A DNA stretch of 64,000 bases, from the NCBI GenBank assembly GCA_958299035.1, contig CATQJL010000112.1, positions 4,324,123 to 4,388,122 of the forward strand, in the 5' to 3' direction. The notes beneath the pieces are model-generated. The model saw only the letters and a program-made list of their open reading frames with translations. It did no database searches and was not told the DNA's origin. Shown in pieces: positions 1-10,700 of the stretch (its first letter is position 1; each line of letters opens with the position of its first letter). The position numbers and the translations under genes were made by a program. Source of the stretch: Cylicocyclus nassatus. Taxonomy: Eukaryota; Nematoda; Chromadorea; Rhabditida; Strongylidae.

Positions 1-88
1 GTGAAGATGGTAGAACATTATACTTGTAAAGTGCTTAGTACACTTAGATACAATTCGGCCATATAAATCATCTGGCAATGGAACACTT

Positions 89-3000
89 GTGCATCATAAT
101 GAAGAAGGCTTTCTGAGCACAAGCTCACACACTCCAGACGCAATGCAGAAGATAAGCAAAACTAATAAACTTAAGCTCAAATCATTCAACTACAGTACGC
201 CGTACCAGCATGGAATTGTTTTTCTGAGTTCTTCGAGCAAAGCAACTGTGCCAGCGATAAAGCTGACCTTGAGCAAAGTAAATTTATGGAAGTTTGTGGA
301 GCAGAATCTGGGCAAAGTAAATCAGTGGAACCTTGTGCCATTTGTCCATAACGAAACACCTTACCATTATGACTCAGACCAAACAATGCCGGTAGCAGAG
401 CTGAAATCAAGCAAAGTAAATCAAGAGCTTATAGAGCAGATTTTGAGCAAAGTAAATCGATGGAAGCTCAAGACATTTGTCCAAAACGGAAAACCATACC
501 ACTACGACTCGACCAAGGAAACAATGCCGGTAGCAGAGCTGAAATTGAGCAAAGTAAATCAAAAGAAGTTTGTAGAGCAGATTTTGGGCAAAGTAAATCG
601 GTGGAAGTTAAAGTCATTTGTCCAAAACGGAAAACCATACCACTACAACTCTACCCAGGAAACAATGCCGGTAGCACAGCTGAAATTGAGCAAAGTAAAT
701 CAAGAGCTTATAGAGCAGATTTTGAGCAAAGTAAATCGGTTGAAGCTTAAGTCATTTGTCCAGTATGGAAAACTATACCACTGCAACTCGACTCAGGAAA
801 CAATGCCGATAGCAGAGCTGAAATTGAGCAAAGTAAATCAAAAGAAGTTTGTAGAGCAGATTTTGGGCAAAGTGAATCGGTGGAAGTTCAAGTCATTTGT
901 CCAAAACGGAAAACCATACCACTGCAACTCGACTCAGGAAACGATGCCGGTAGCAGAGCTGAATTTGAGCAAAGTAAATCAAAAGAAGTTTACAGAGCAG
1001 ATTTTGAGCAAAGTAAATCGGTGGAAGTTCAAGTCATTTGTCCAAAACGGAAAACCATACCACTACAACTCTACCCAGGAAACAATGCCGATAGCAGAGC
1101 TGAAATTGAGCAAAGTAAATCAAAAGAAGTTTATAGAGCAGATTTTGAGCAAAGTAAATCGGTGGAAGTTCAAGTCATTTGTCCAAAACGGAAAAACATA
1201 CCACTACAACTCTACCCAGGAAACAATGCCGGTAGCAGAGCTGAAATTAAGCAAAGTAAATCAAAAGAAGTTTGTAGAGCAGATTTTGGGCAAAGTGAAT
1301 CGGTGGAAGTTCAAGTCATTTGTCCAAAACGGAAAACCATACCACTGCAACTCGACTCAGGAAACAATGCCGGTAGCAGAGCTGAATTTGAGCAAAGTAA
1401 ATCAAAAGAAGGTCACAGAGCAGATTTTGAGCAAAATAAATCGGTGGAAGTTTAAGTCATTTGTCCAAAACGGAAAACCATACCACTACAACTCTACCCA
1501 GGAAACAATGCCGGTAGCAGAGCTGAAATTGAGCAAAGTAAATCAAAAGAAGTTTGTAGAGCAGATTTTGGGCAAAGTGAATCGGTGGAAGTTCAAGTCA
1601 TTTGTCCAAAACGGAAAACCATACCACTGCAACTCGACTCAGGAAACGATGCCGGTAGCAGAGCTGAATTTGAGCAAAGTAAATCAAAAGAAGTTTACAG
1701 AGCAGATTTTGAGCAAAGTAAATCGGTGGAAGTTCAAGTCATTTGTCCAAAACGGAAAACCATACCACTGCAACTCGACTCAGGAAACGATGCCGATAGC
1801 AGAGCTGAAATTGAGCAAAGTAAATCAAAAGAAGTTTATAGAGCAGATTTTGAGCAAAGTAAATCGGTGGAAGTTCAAGTCATTTGTCCAAAACGGAAAA
1901 ACATACCACTACAACTCTACCCAGGAAACAATGCCGGTAGCAGAGCTGAAATTAAGCAAAGTAAATCAAAAGAAGTTTATAGAGCAGATTTTGAGCAAAG
2001 TAAATCGGTGGAAGTTTAAGTCATTTGTCCAAAACGGAAAACCATACCACTACAACTCTACCCAGGAAACAATGCCGGTAGCAGAGCTGAAATTAAGCAA
2101 AGTAAATCAAAAGAAGTTTATAGAGCAGATTTTGAGCAAAGTAAATCGGTGGAAGTTCAAGTCGTTTGTCCAGAACGGAAAAACATACCACTACAACTCT
2201 ACCCAGGAAACAATGCCGGTAGCAGAGCTGAAATTAAGCAAAGTAAATCAAAAGAAGTTTATAGAGCAGATTTTGAGCAAAGTAAATTGGTGGAAGTTCA
2301 AGTCGTTTGTCCAGAACGGAATGCCGCACCAGCAAGGGAGACTTTTCCTGAATACTTCAACCCAGGCAATTACGCCAGTAACGGGGCAGAAGATGAGCAA
2401 GGTAAATGGAAAAAAGTTGAAATCATTTATCTATCATGGCACGCTAAAGTTCAAATCATTTATCTATCATGGCATGCTACATCGGAATGGAAAAGTTTTC
2501 CTGAATGCTTCAACCCATGCAAGTTCTTCAGTAGCAGGGCGAAAGCTGAACGTGATTCGAAGGAAGTTTAAATCATTTATCTACCACGGAACTCTACATG
2601 GAAATGGAAGAAACTTTCTCAGCAGCAGCAAAGTAAGCCGAAGGAAGTTTATGTCATTTACCTACAAGGGACCTTTACATTGGAATAGAAATATCAGCTT
2701 CGTAAATGCTTCAATCTCATCATCTATGCCAGTAAGAGAGCGGCAATTAAGCAAATTAAACAAAGAGAAGCTTGAGTCACTTATTAGCAGCAGAACGCTG
2801 CAAGGGAATGGGAATAGCAGCTTCGTGAGCACTTCAACCCAAGCAACTACGTCAGTAAGAAAACAGAAGCTGAGCAAAGTGAATCGAAGAAAGTTCAAAT
2901 CATTTATCTATCATGGCACGCTACATCGGAATGGAAAAGTTTTCCTGAATGCTTCAACCCATGCGACTTCTTCAGTAGCAGGGCGAAAGCTGAACGTGAT

Positions 3001-6000
3001 TCGAAGGAAGTTTAAATCATTTATCTACCACGGAACTCTACATGGAAATGGAAGAAACTTTCTCAGCAGCAGCAAAGTAAGCCGAAGGAAGTTTATGTCA
3101 TTTACCTACAAGGGACCTTTACATTGGAATAGAAATATCAGCTTCGTAAATGCTTCAACCCCATCAACTATGCCAGTAAGAGAGCGGCAATTAAGCAAAT
3201 TAAACAAAGAGAAGCTTGAGTCACTTATTAACAGCAGAACGCTGCAAGGGAATGGGAATAGCAGCTTTGTGAGCACTTCAACCCAAGCAAGTATGTCAGT
3301 AAGAAAACAGAAGCCGAGCAGAGTGAATCGAAGAAAGTTCAAATCATTTATCTATCATGGCACGCTACATCGGAATGGAATTCTGAATGCTTCAACCCAT
3401 GCAACTTCTTCAGTAGCAAAGCGAAAGTTGAACATGATTCGAAGGAAGTTCAAATCATTTATCTACCACGGAACTCTACAAGGAAATGGAAGAAACTTTC
3501 TCAGCAGTTCGACTCAAACAACTCCTGTAAGAAAGCAGAAGCTGAGCAAAGTAAATCGAAGGAAGTTTATGTCATTTACCTACAAGCGAACTTTACATTG
3601 GAATAGAAATATCAGCTTTGTAAATGCTTCAACCCCATCAACTATGCCAGTAAGAGAGCGGCAATTGAGCAAATTGAACAAAGAGAAGCTTGAGTCACTT
3701 ATTAGCAGCAGAACGCTGCAAGGGAATGGGAATAGCAGCTTTGTGAGCGCTTCAACCCAAGCAACTACGTCAGTAAGAAAACAGAAGCTGAGCAAAGTGA
3801 ATCGAAGAAAGTTTAAATCATTTATTTACCACGGAGCTCTACATTGGAATGGCAATAGGAGCTTCGTAAGTACTTCAACCCAAGCTACTACCCCGGTAAA
3901 AAAGCAGAAGGTGAGCAGAGCGCGAGGAAGGTTTAAGGCATTTGCCTACGACAGAACGCCACATCAGGATGGAAGGAGCTTTCTCATTACTTCGACTCAA
4001 GCAACTACGACAGTAAGAGAGCAGAAGGTGAGCAAAGTGAACCGAACAAAGTTCAAATCATTTATCTACCACGGAAGGTTGCATGGAAATGGGAATAGCA
4101 GCTTCGTCAGTACTTCAACCCAAGCAACTATGCAAGTAAGAGAGCGGCAATTGAGCAAATTGAACAGAGAGAAGCTTGAGTCACTTGTTAGCAACAGAAC
4201 GCTGCAAGGGAATGAGAATAGCAGCTTTGTGAGTACTTCAACCCAAGTTACTACTCCGGCAAGAAAGGAGAAGTTGAGCGAAGTCAATCGAAGCAAGTTC
4301 AAATCATTTATCTACCACGAAACGTTGCATGGAAATGGGAATAGCAGCTTCGTTAGTACTTCAAGCCAAGCCATTGTGCCACTAAGACCGCAGAATTTGA
4401 GCAAAGCGAACCGAGAAAAGCCTAAATTATCTGTTAACAACGGAACGCTGCATGGGAATGGGAATAGCAACTTTATGAGTACTTCATCTCAAGAAACTAG
4501 CGTGGTAAGAAAGCAGAATTTAAGCGAAGTTAATCGGAGGAAGTTCAAATCATTTATTTACCACGGAGCTTTACATCGGAATAGAAATAGCAGCTTTGTA
4601 AGTGCTTCAACTCAAGCCACTGTGCAAGTAAGAGAGCGGCAATTAAGAAAATTAAACAGAGAGAAGCTTGAGTCACTTGTTAGCAACAGAACGCTGCAAG
4701 GGAATAAAGATACTAGCTTTGTGAGTACTTTAATCCAAGCAACTACTCCGGCAAGAAAGCAGAACGTGAGCGAAGTTAATCGAAGGAATTTCAAATCGTT
4801 TATTTACCTCGGAACGTTACATCGGAATAAAAGTAGCGGTCCTGTAAGCTCTTCAACCCAAGCTACTACCCCGGTAAAAAAGCAGAAGGTGAGCAGAGCG
4901 CGAGGAAGGTTTAAGGCATTTGTCTACGACAAAACGCCACGTCAGGATGAAAAGAGCTTTCTCAGTACTTCGACTCAAGCAACTACGACAGTAATAGAGC
5001 AGAAGGTGGGCAAAGTGAATAGAGAGAAGTTTAAGTCATTTGTTAGCGACAAAATGCTGCAAGAGAATGAAAATAGCAGCTTCGTCTCTACTTCAAGCCA
5101 AGCCACTACGCCACTAAGAGCGCAGAATTTGAGCAAAACGGACCGAGAAAAGTCTGAATTATTTGTGAACAACGGAGCGCTGCATGGGAATGGAAATAGC
5201 AACTTTAGTACGTCAACCCACGTAACTACACCGATGAAAAACCAGAAGTTGAGCAAAATGAATAGAGAGAAGTTTGAGTCATTTGTTAGCGACAAAATGC
5301 TGCAAGGGAATGGGAATAGCAGCTTCGTCAGTACTTCAAGCGAAGCCTCTACGCCAGTAAGAGCGCAGAATTTGAGCAAAACGGACCGAGAAAAGTCTGA
5401 ATTATTTGTTAACAACGGAACGATGCATGGGAATGGGAATAGTAGCTTTTTTAGCACTTCAACCCACGTAACTACACCGATAAGAAAGCAGAAGTTGAGC
5501 AAAATGAATAGAGAGAAGCTCGAGTCATTTGTTAGCGACAAAATGCTGCAAGGGAATGGGAATAGCAGCTTCGTCAGTACTTCAAGCGAAGCCTCTACGC
5601 CAGTAAGAGCGCAGAATTTGAGCAAAACGGACCGAGAAAAGTCTGAATTATTTGTTAACAACGGAACGATGCATGGGAATGAGAATAGTAGCTTTTTCAG
5701 TACTTCAACCCACGTAACTACACCGGTAAGAAAGCAGAAGTTGAGCAAAATGGATAGAGAGAAGCTCGAGTCATTTGTTAGCGACAAAATGCCGCAAGGG
5801 AATGGGAAAAGCAGCTTTGTGGGTGCTTCAATTCAAGTAACTACGCCGGTAAAAAAGCAGAAGTTGAGCAAAGTGAATCAAAGAAAGTTTAGTACATTTG
5901 ATAACGGAACGTCGCAGCAGTATGGAGAAGGTCTGAATGCTTCAACCCAGGCAACTACGCCAATAGCAGGGCAGAAGTTGAGCAAAGTGAATCAAAGGAA

Positions 6001-7159
6001 GTTCAAGTCGTTTATCTACCACCGAGCGCTTCATCGGAATGAAAATAACTTTGTGAGTACTTCAAGCCAAGCGAGTACTCCGGTAATGAAGCAGAAGTTG
6101 AACAAAGTGCAAAGAAAGTTTGAATCATTTGTCTACAACGAAACGCTGCATCGAAATGGAAAAAGCTTCCTCAGCACTTCGACTCAAGCAGCTACGCTAG
6201 TAAGGAAGCAGAAATTAGGCAAAGTAAATCGAAAAAATTTTGAAACAGCTGGAGTGCCGCTGTTGCAGCGCCAACAAGGCTCTCCTAATGCTACAGCTCA
6301 GGCGACCACGCAAGTGGAAGAGAATAAAACATCAAGCCCTGAGAAACGAGGAGACAAGTCACTCGTCTCTAGCGGAATGCCAAATTCTCGATATAGAAAA
6401 GTTCCTAGTAGGTTTCTACAAACAATCACTACAGCAGCAGTGCATGAGTCAAAAAAAGTAAATCGGAATGTTCACAATATGAAGGGCTCTTCAGTTGATT
6501 TAAGTACAGCAGCTATATCAGCGACACAGAAGAAAGCAAGCAGTAGGAGTACAAGCAAATTATTCACACCCACTGAAGCGCCAGCATACCAGCAAAACAA
6601 AGGTTTCTCAGACACAACAGCAAAGAAGAAACCAAACAAGGGAAAGCAAGATATTCATAAATTCTTTCTCAACAAAGTGGTGGAGTCACATGCAGCCGCA
6701 AAGCAGGAATTGAGCAAGAAGAAATTAGAAAAGCGTAAGTCATTCGCCCACCTAATCACGGAGCCAGAAATGCACATTGATAAAAGCAGCCTAGATACTT
6801 CAACTGAAGTAACCACAACAACAGGAAAGCGGAATATAGCATCTATCCTTTCAATTTCGGAACAATTAAACAGTAAACGCATTGTAGATGTAAGCGGAGC
6901 AACATCAAGGCATTCAAAATGGACGGACAAAAATTCTGCAAGAACTCCAGCTGCAGCAGCTACTCCAGCGGCAGAAAGAAACCGAGACATTGAGTCGAAA
7001 GGTGAGACCGAAATAAGATGTACTAAACTGCTGTACATTACCACTATCGGGAGAATTAGCTGGATTATTCCGTTTTTCACGAGTAAAGAATACTTTGCCT
7101 CAGTGTTAAAGGCAGGTCCAGGCAAACCTCGACATATGGGGCTCTCACATGGCTCGTAA
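89..7159 (+). CDS. giant basic tandem-repeat protein, 5' end not fixed
   Basis: I do not recognise the family. The frame is open for about 2,356 codons from position 89, and stays open upstream to a TAG at 11-13, so the true start or 3' splice site lies in the first 90 bases or outside the window. Residues ~150-750 are about 14 copies of a 47-residue unit with the cores SKVNRWKFKSFVQNGKPYHY and STQETMPVAEL. Residues ~780-2,040 are 38-45-residue units around FKSFIYHGTLHRNG and STQATTPV. The last ~300 residues are Lys/Ser-rich and less repetitive. I see no signal peptide, membrane segment or catalytic motif; composition is strongly basic and rich in Ser/Thr/Asn. A donor-like site (AAAG|GTGAGA) at 7001/7002 suggests the coding exon may end there rather than at the TAA at 7157. 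Other frames are also partly open because the repeat length divides by three; those are shadows. Function unknown; a structural or surface role is only a guess. Confidence 0.6.
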   Translation: MHHNEEGFLSTSSHTPDAMQKISKTNKLKLKSFNYSTPYQHGIVFLSSSSKATVPAIKLTLSKVNLWKFVEQNLGKVNQWNLVPFVHNETPYHYDSDQTMPVAELKSSKVNQELIEQILSKVNRWKLKTFVQNGKPYHYDSTKETMPVAELKLSKVNQKKFVEQILGKVNRWKLKSFVQNGKPYHYNSTQETMPVAQLKLSKVNQELIEQILSKVNRLKLKSFVQYGKLYHCNSTQETMPIAELKLSKVNQKKFVEQILGKVNRWKFKSFVQNGKPYHCNSTQETMPVAELNLSKVNQKKFTEQILSKVNRWKFKSFVQNGKPYHYNSTQETMPIAELKLSKVNQKKFIEQILSKVNRWKFKSFVQNGKTYHYNSTQETMPVAELKLSKVNQKKFVEQILGKVNRWKFKSFVQNGKPYHCNSTQETMPVAELNLSKVNQKKVTEQILSKINRWKFKSFVQNGKPYHYNSTQETMPVAELKLSKVNQKKFVEQILGKVNRWKFKSFVQNGKPYHCNSTQETMPVAELNLSKVNQKKFTEQILSKVNRWKFKSFVQNGKPYHCNSTQETMPIAELKLSKVNQKKFIEQILSKVNRWKFKSFVQNGKTYHYNSTQETMPVAELKLSKVNQKKFIEQILSKVNRWKFKSFVQNGKPYHYNSTQETMPVAELKLSKVNQKKFIEQILSKVNRWKFKSFVQNGKTYHYNSTQETMPVAELKLSKVNQKKFIEQILSKVNWWKFKSFVQNGMPHQQGRLFLNTSTQAITPVTGQKMSKVNGKKLKSFIYHGTLKFKSFIYHGMLHRNGKVFLNASTHASSSVAGRKLNVIRRKFKSFIYHGTLHGNGRNFLSSSKVSRRKFMSFTYKGPLHWNRNISFVNASISSSMPVRERQLSKLNKEKLESLISSRTLQGNGNSSFVSTSTQATTSVRKQKLSKVNRRKFKSFIYHGTLHRNGKVFLNASTHATSSVAGRKLNVIRRKFKSFIYHGTLHGNGRNFLSSSKVSRRKFMSFTYKGPLHWNRNISFVNASTPSTMPVRERQLSKLNKEKLESLINSRTLQGNGNSSFVSTSTQASMSVRKQKPSRVNRRKFKSFIYHGTLHRNGILNASTHATSSVAKRKLNMIRRKFKSFIYHGTLQGNGRNFLSSSTQTTPVRKQKLSKVNRRKFMSFTYKRTLHWNRNISFVNASTPSTMPVRERQLSKLNKEKLESLISSRTLQGNGNSSFVSASTQATTSVRKQKLSKVNRRKFKSFIYHGALHWNGNRSFVSTSTQATTPVKKQKVSRARGRFKAFAYDRTPHQDGRSFLITSTQATTTVREQKVSKVNRTKFKSFIYHGRLHGNGNSSFVSTSTQATMQVRERQLSKLNREKLESLVSNRTLQGNENSSFVSTSTQVTTPARKEKLSEVNRSKFKSFIYHETLHGNGNSSFVSTSSQAIVPLRPQNLSKANREKPKLSVNNGTLHGNGNSNFMSTSSQETSVVRKQNLSEVNRRKFKSFIYHGALHRNRNSSFVSASTQATVQVRERQLRKLNREKLESLVSNRTLQGNKDTSFVSTLIQATTPARKQNVSEVNRRNFKSFIYLGTLHRNKSSGPVSSSTQATTPVKKQKVSRARGRFKAFVYDKTPRQDEKSFLSTSTQATTTVIEQKVGKVNREKFKSFVSDKMLQENENSSFVSTSSQATTPLRAQNLSKTDREKSELFVNNGALHGNGNSNFSTSTHVTTPMKNQKLSKMNREKFESFVSDKMLQGNGNSSFVSTSSEASTPVRAQNLSKTDREKSELFVNNGTMHGNGNSSFFSTSTHVTTPIRKQKLSKMNREKLESFVSDKMLQGNGNSSFVSTSSEASTPVRAQNLSKTDREKSELFVNNGTMHGNENSSFFSTSTHVTTPVRKQKLSKMDREKLESFVSDKMPQGNGKSSFVGASIQVTTPVKKQKLSKVNQRKFSTFDNGTSQQYGEGLNASTQATTPIAGQKLSKVNQRKFKSFIYHRALHRNENNFVSTSSQASTPVMKQKLNKVQRKFESFVYNETLHRNGKSFLSTSTQAATLVRKQKLGKVNRKNFETAGVPLLQRQQGSPNATAQATTQVEENKTSSPEKRGDKSLVSSGMPNSRYRKVPSRFLQTITTAAVHESKKVNRNVHNMKGSSVDLSTAAISATQKKASSRSTSKLFTPTEAPAYQQNKGFSDTTAKKKPNKGKQDIHKFFLNKVVESHAAAKQELSKKKLEKRKSFAHLITEPEMHIDKSSLDTSTEVTTTTGKRNIASILSISEQLNSKRIVDVSGATSRHSKWTDKNSARTPAAAATPAAERNRDIESKGETEIRCTKLLYITTIGRISWIIPFFTSKEYFASVLKAGPGKPRHMGLSHGS
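540..2330 (+). repeat. 141-bp coding tandem repeat array
   Basis: About thirteen nearly identical 141-bp units (47 codons) in tandem inside the giant ORF. Units fall into variants (CAACTCGACTCAGG versus CAACTCTACCCAGG cores) that recur in blocks two and three units long: the variant starting near 845 recurs near 1267 and 1549, that is after 3 and then 2 units. This shows recent amplification of multi-unit blocks. Confidence 0.85.
2450..3830 (+). repeat. ~445-bp higher-order coding repeat
   Basis: Three consecutive blocks of about 440-450 bp, each beginning near TTTATCTATCATGGCACGCT (about 2459, 2901 and 3346) and each holding the same ordered set of shorter units. The reading frame is kept throughout. 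The third block carries small in-frame length changes. Confidence 0.75.
5030..5800 (+). repeat. ~250-bp higher-order coding repeat
   Basis: Three in-frame copies of a two-unit block, each containing the peptides LESFVSDKMLQGNGNSSF and LSKTDREKSELFVNNG. The copies are near-identical at the nucleotide level, so this is another recent local amplification within the giant ORF. Confidence 0.75.
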
Positions 7160-7170
7160 TTTTGGGGTCC

Positions 7171-7400
7171 TAACTAAGCCACTGCCCAACCGGCAGCTCA
7201 GGTAGTGCACTAGCGGCTCGCCTCGTGAACCCCGGGATCGTGTTTTGCATGGATTCTTGGCGCAATCCATGGGTCCTCGCGCGAAATTGATGGGTTGTGC
7301 CAGGAATCCATGCAAAATACGACGCCGGGGTTCAGTTTCGAGGCGAATATCTCACCGTTAGTGCACTACCTGAGCTGCCGGTTGGGCAGTGGCTTAGTTA
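7171..7400. mobile_element. palindromic MITE-like element
   Basis: Inverted repeat starting TAACTAAGCCACTGCCCAAC and ending with its reverse complement. The arms are about 50-60 bp with a GC-rich loop, and the element begins only 11 bases after the TAA of the giant ORF. No coding capacity. Confidence 0.75.
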
Positions 7401-7477
7401 GGGTTAACCAAAATTACTATCCAGGTGAAAGCCCCATAGTTCAGACTTGCCTGGAGGCTACCTTTAAGCAATGAAAT

Positions 7478-7636
7478 GTATAGGCCGTCCGCGCTGTGCG
7501 TGGAGAGTAACGCTGTCGCGTAAAGTGAAGATAGTACGGGCGCAGAAAAGACATGCGGCGAGAGTGCACGGGGAAAGAGGAATGACGCGCACTGCACACC
7601 TTGCGCACTCTCCGCGCCCTGCGCGGACGGCCTATA
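7478..7636. mobile_element. short GC-rich inverted-repeat element
   Basis: Termini GTATAGGCCGTCCGCGC and its inverted copy GCGCGGACGGCCTATAC bound about 160 bp of GC-rich sequence. It fits a small MITE; the arms diverge toward the centre. Confidence 0.55.
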
Positions 7637-7789
7637 CATCGTTACTTTCAGAATACTGCTAACATATTCGTTTCCAAATCTGCGAAACGGTTCTGCGAAA
7701 AAAGTTACGAACCCTTGGCTGTGCAAGATTTGCACTGCATACAGGCGATTACGAGTAATTATGCATCACTGCAACGGCAGATACAACAC

Positions 7790-10700
7790 CGCTCATAATT
7801 CGTCAAAAAAGTCGCCGGACTGCGGCGCACTCCGCGAGTGCGTTGCAGCGCGCCGCAGTGCGACGCAGTCCGCTAGAGTGCAGCGGAATGCGTCGCACTG
7901 CATTGCAGTCCGCCGGAGTGCGGCAAAGTGCGCCACACTCCACTAGAGTTTGCCGGAGAGCAGTGCGCCGCACATCACTAGAGTCCGTCGGAATCCGCGT
8001 CGTATCGCCTTATCTCGCTCCAGAATAAACGACTTCTGAATCAGAGGACATCGTTCGATTCAACTCGGCGAGACGCACCATCTAGTATATAGGAGTGCCA
8101 CAATCTAGCAGGATATGATAGGTATACGCTAGACAGTAAGTTTTCGCTCAGTTTTGCAGATTTTTGTTTGGTTGTATTGCTCAGTGTGATGATAACAGTA
8201 TTGCCAATGATTTGTCGCTAACGAACACATAGAAAGTATACTGTAGGAGTATGATAGAGAGTCAGTCTGATCGAACTGATCTGCTCTAAAATCTGCTCAA
8301 GATCACAATCCCGCTCACAGAATGTACAAAATTTCCGTAAAATTCGCGGATTTCCGGGATTTCGGCCAAAGTCCGTGATATTCCTGGAAGTTCGCTACAT
8401 TCTAAGATCCGCGGATACATGGGAATCACGTAGAATACGCATAACTTCTTTCGCAATAAATACAGTGACCGCCAAAAAGTTGCGGACAAACCCCTCTCCC
8501 TTTTTCATCGCTCTTTTTCAGAGGGAAAACAATTATGAAAAAATGTAGTAATTGCGTGAAGTGATAGAGCTCTTCAAGCTCTACAATATACACTTTGAGC
8601 TTTTTGAGAAACATGTATTCTAAAAATTTTAAGAATCTTTTTCTAAAAAAAGTCCGAAAATGGCCGCGTCACAATGTCGCGGACAATAATTCTTCGAACA
8701 CAAAAATTTTCTTTTGAGTCCTATTTTAAAGCGGAAACACAAGTTATCCGGACGGGTAAACATATTAGTATACAGAGCTCGTCAAGAACTACACACTGGT
8801 TATGGTTGCTTCCCCAAAAAACGCAAGCTTGAGTTTTATTTTGCTTTTTTCAAAAAATAACTTCTAATTTCCTTTATCAAGCCAAATTTCTTCACATGTA
8901 AAGCTGTTCAAGACATCCCAACAAAGCCGTCTGGATAAAGTAGATGCTCTTTGCCATCCTCTATGCATCGGACATGTGCTGATGAGTTTCTTGGCTGAAA
9001 ATGGCCCTTGGCAGTGCTTGCGCATGACCCCACCTGCACCTCACCACTGACTTGTACCGCTTTGCAGGCTTGTAACTCGGCCGCCAGACAATATAAGAGT
9101 CTGCACTCAGGCTCATTCGAAAGAACGAGACTTCCTCTACACGACATTATGCAAAAGAGTTGAGTTTGAGAAATTTCAGAGATTTGGCGGATGGGGTAAA
9201 AAAGTGCAGCTTTAGAGGTGATTGGCGTGAAAGCTCTTATGAACACCAGAACAGTCTTAAAGCTTCGAAATGGATCTATTACAAAAAAACTGACAGTCTT
9301 GAACTTCCAGGATAAAATTGGTAGCGAAAGGAGCTCTTTTCAACTTAAGCTGAAAAGTGCTTAGACTACAAGTGAAGCTGCCCTCTACCACCCATCCGCC
9401 ATATCTCTGAAATTTCTCAAACTCAACTCATCTGCAAACCATCGTGTAGAAGAAGTCTCGTTCTTTCGAATGAGCCTAATCGCAGGCTCAAATATTGATT
9501 GCAGGCCGAGTTACGAGCCTGCAAAGCGGTAGATCAGTGGTGAGGTGCAGGTGGTCATGTGCAAGCACTGCCAAGGGCCATTTTCAGCCAAGAAACTCAT
9601 CAGCACATGTCCGATGCGTAGAGTATGGCAGAGAGCATCTATTTTATCCAGACGGCTTTGCTGGGATGTCTTGAACAGGTTTACGTGTAAAAAAAATTGG
9701 CTTGATAAAGGAAATTAGAAGTTATTTTTTGAAAAAAGCAAAATAAAACTCGAGCTTGCGTTTTTTGGGGAAGCAACCATAACCAATGTGTAGTTCTTGA
9801 CGAGCTCTGTATAGCAGTATGTTTACCTGTCCGGATAATTTGTGTTTCCGCTTCAAAATAGGACTCAAAAGAAGATTTTTGCGTTCGAAGAATTATTGTC
9901 CGCGACATTGTGACGCGGCCATTTTCGGACTTTTTTTAGAAAAAGATTTTTAAAATTTTTGAAAGGCATGTTTTCCAGAAAGCACAATGTATGGGTTGTT
10001 GCTCTTGAAGAGCTCTATCATCCATGCAATCCAAACATTTTTTCATCTTTGTTTTCCATCGGAAAATGAGCGATGAAAAAAGGAAGGCGGCTTGTCCGCA
10101 ACTTTTTGGCGGTCACTGTATATTCTAAATCCGGAAGCAGCATTGTGTTCAGATCGAGTCAAATCTTCCGATTTACAGTATGCCCTCGATAATCTGTTTT
10201 TAGTTTTCTCGATTTTCTGTGGAGGTCCTTTAGCGAGGATGTAACGCAGCGTCTGTGTAACATAAAAGATTCCAGTACGCACCATTCGATAGTACTGTTC
10301 TTGTAGATTATCGTGTGTTTAAAAGTAGCTGCAGACTGTTTTTCAAAAAAGACAGAAGTGTTGGTGAACTTTGGAAAAATCACGCATTTTCAAATTTTAC
10401 TCGCCGTAACTTCGTTCGGAATGAACACACTCCGAATCCGAGGAGAGCTTTGTGCTCAGTTTATCAAGGCAAATCTTCCGATATACAGTATGCCCTTGAT
10501 ATTCCGATTTCAGTATTCTAAAATCTTCTGTGGACGTCTTTTCGCAAAGGTGTAAAGCAGCTCGCATTGCCCCTAGTAGACTCCAGCAAGGACCGTTGCG
10601 ATAGTACTTATTCTGAGATTATGGAGCGCTAAAATGTAGTCGCAGGCGTCTTTTCAATGGAGATAGAAGGGCTGGTTATTTGTAAAAAAAAATCTTTTCG

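Noticed and set aside
460..5787. Repetitive ORFs in other frames of both strands within the giant ORF
   Set aside because: Unit lengths are multiples of three, so every frame repeats and stays partly open. They overlap the longer frame entirely and have no independent signals.
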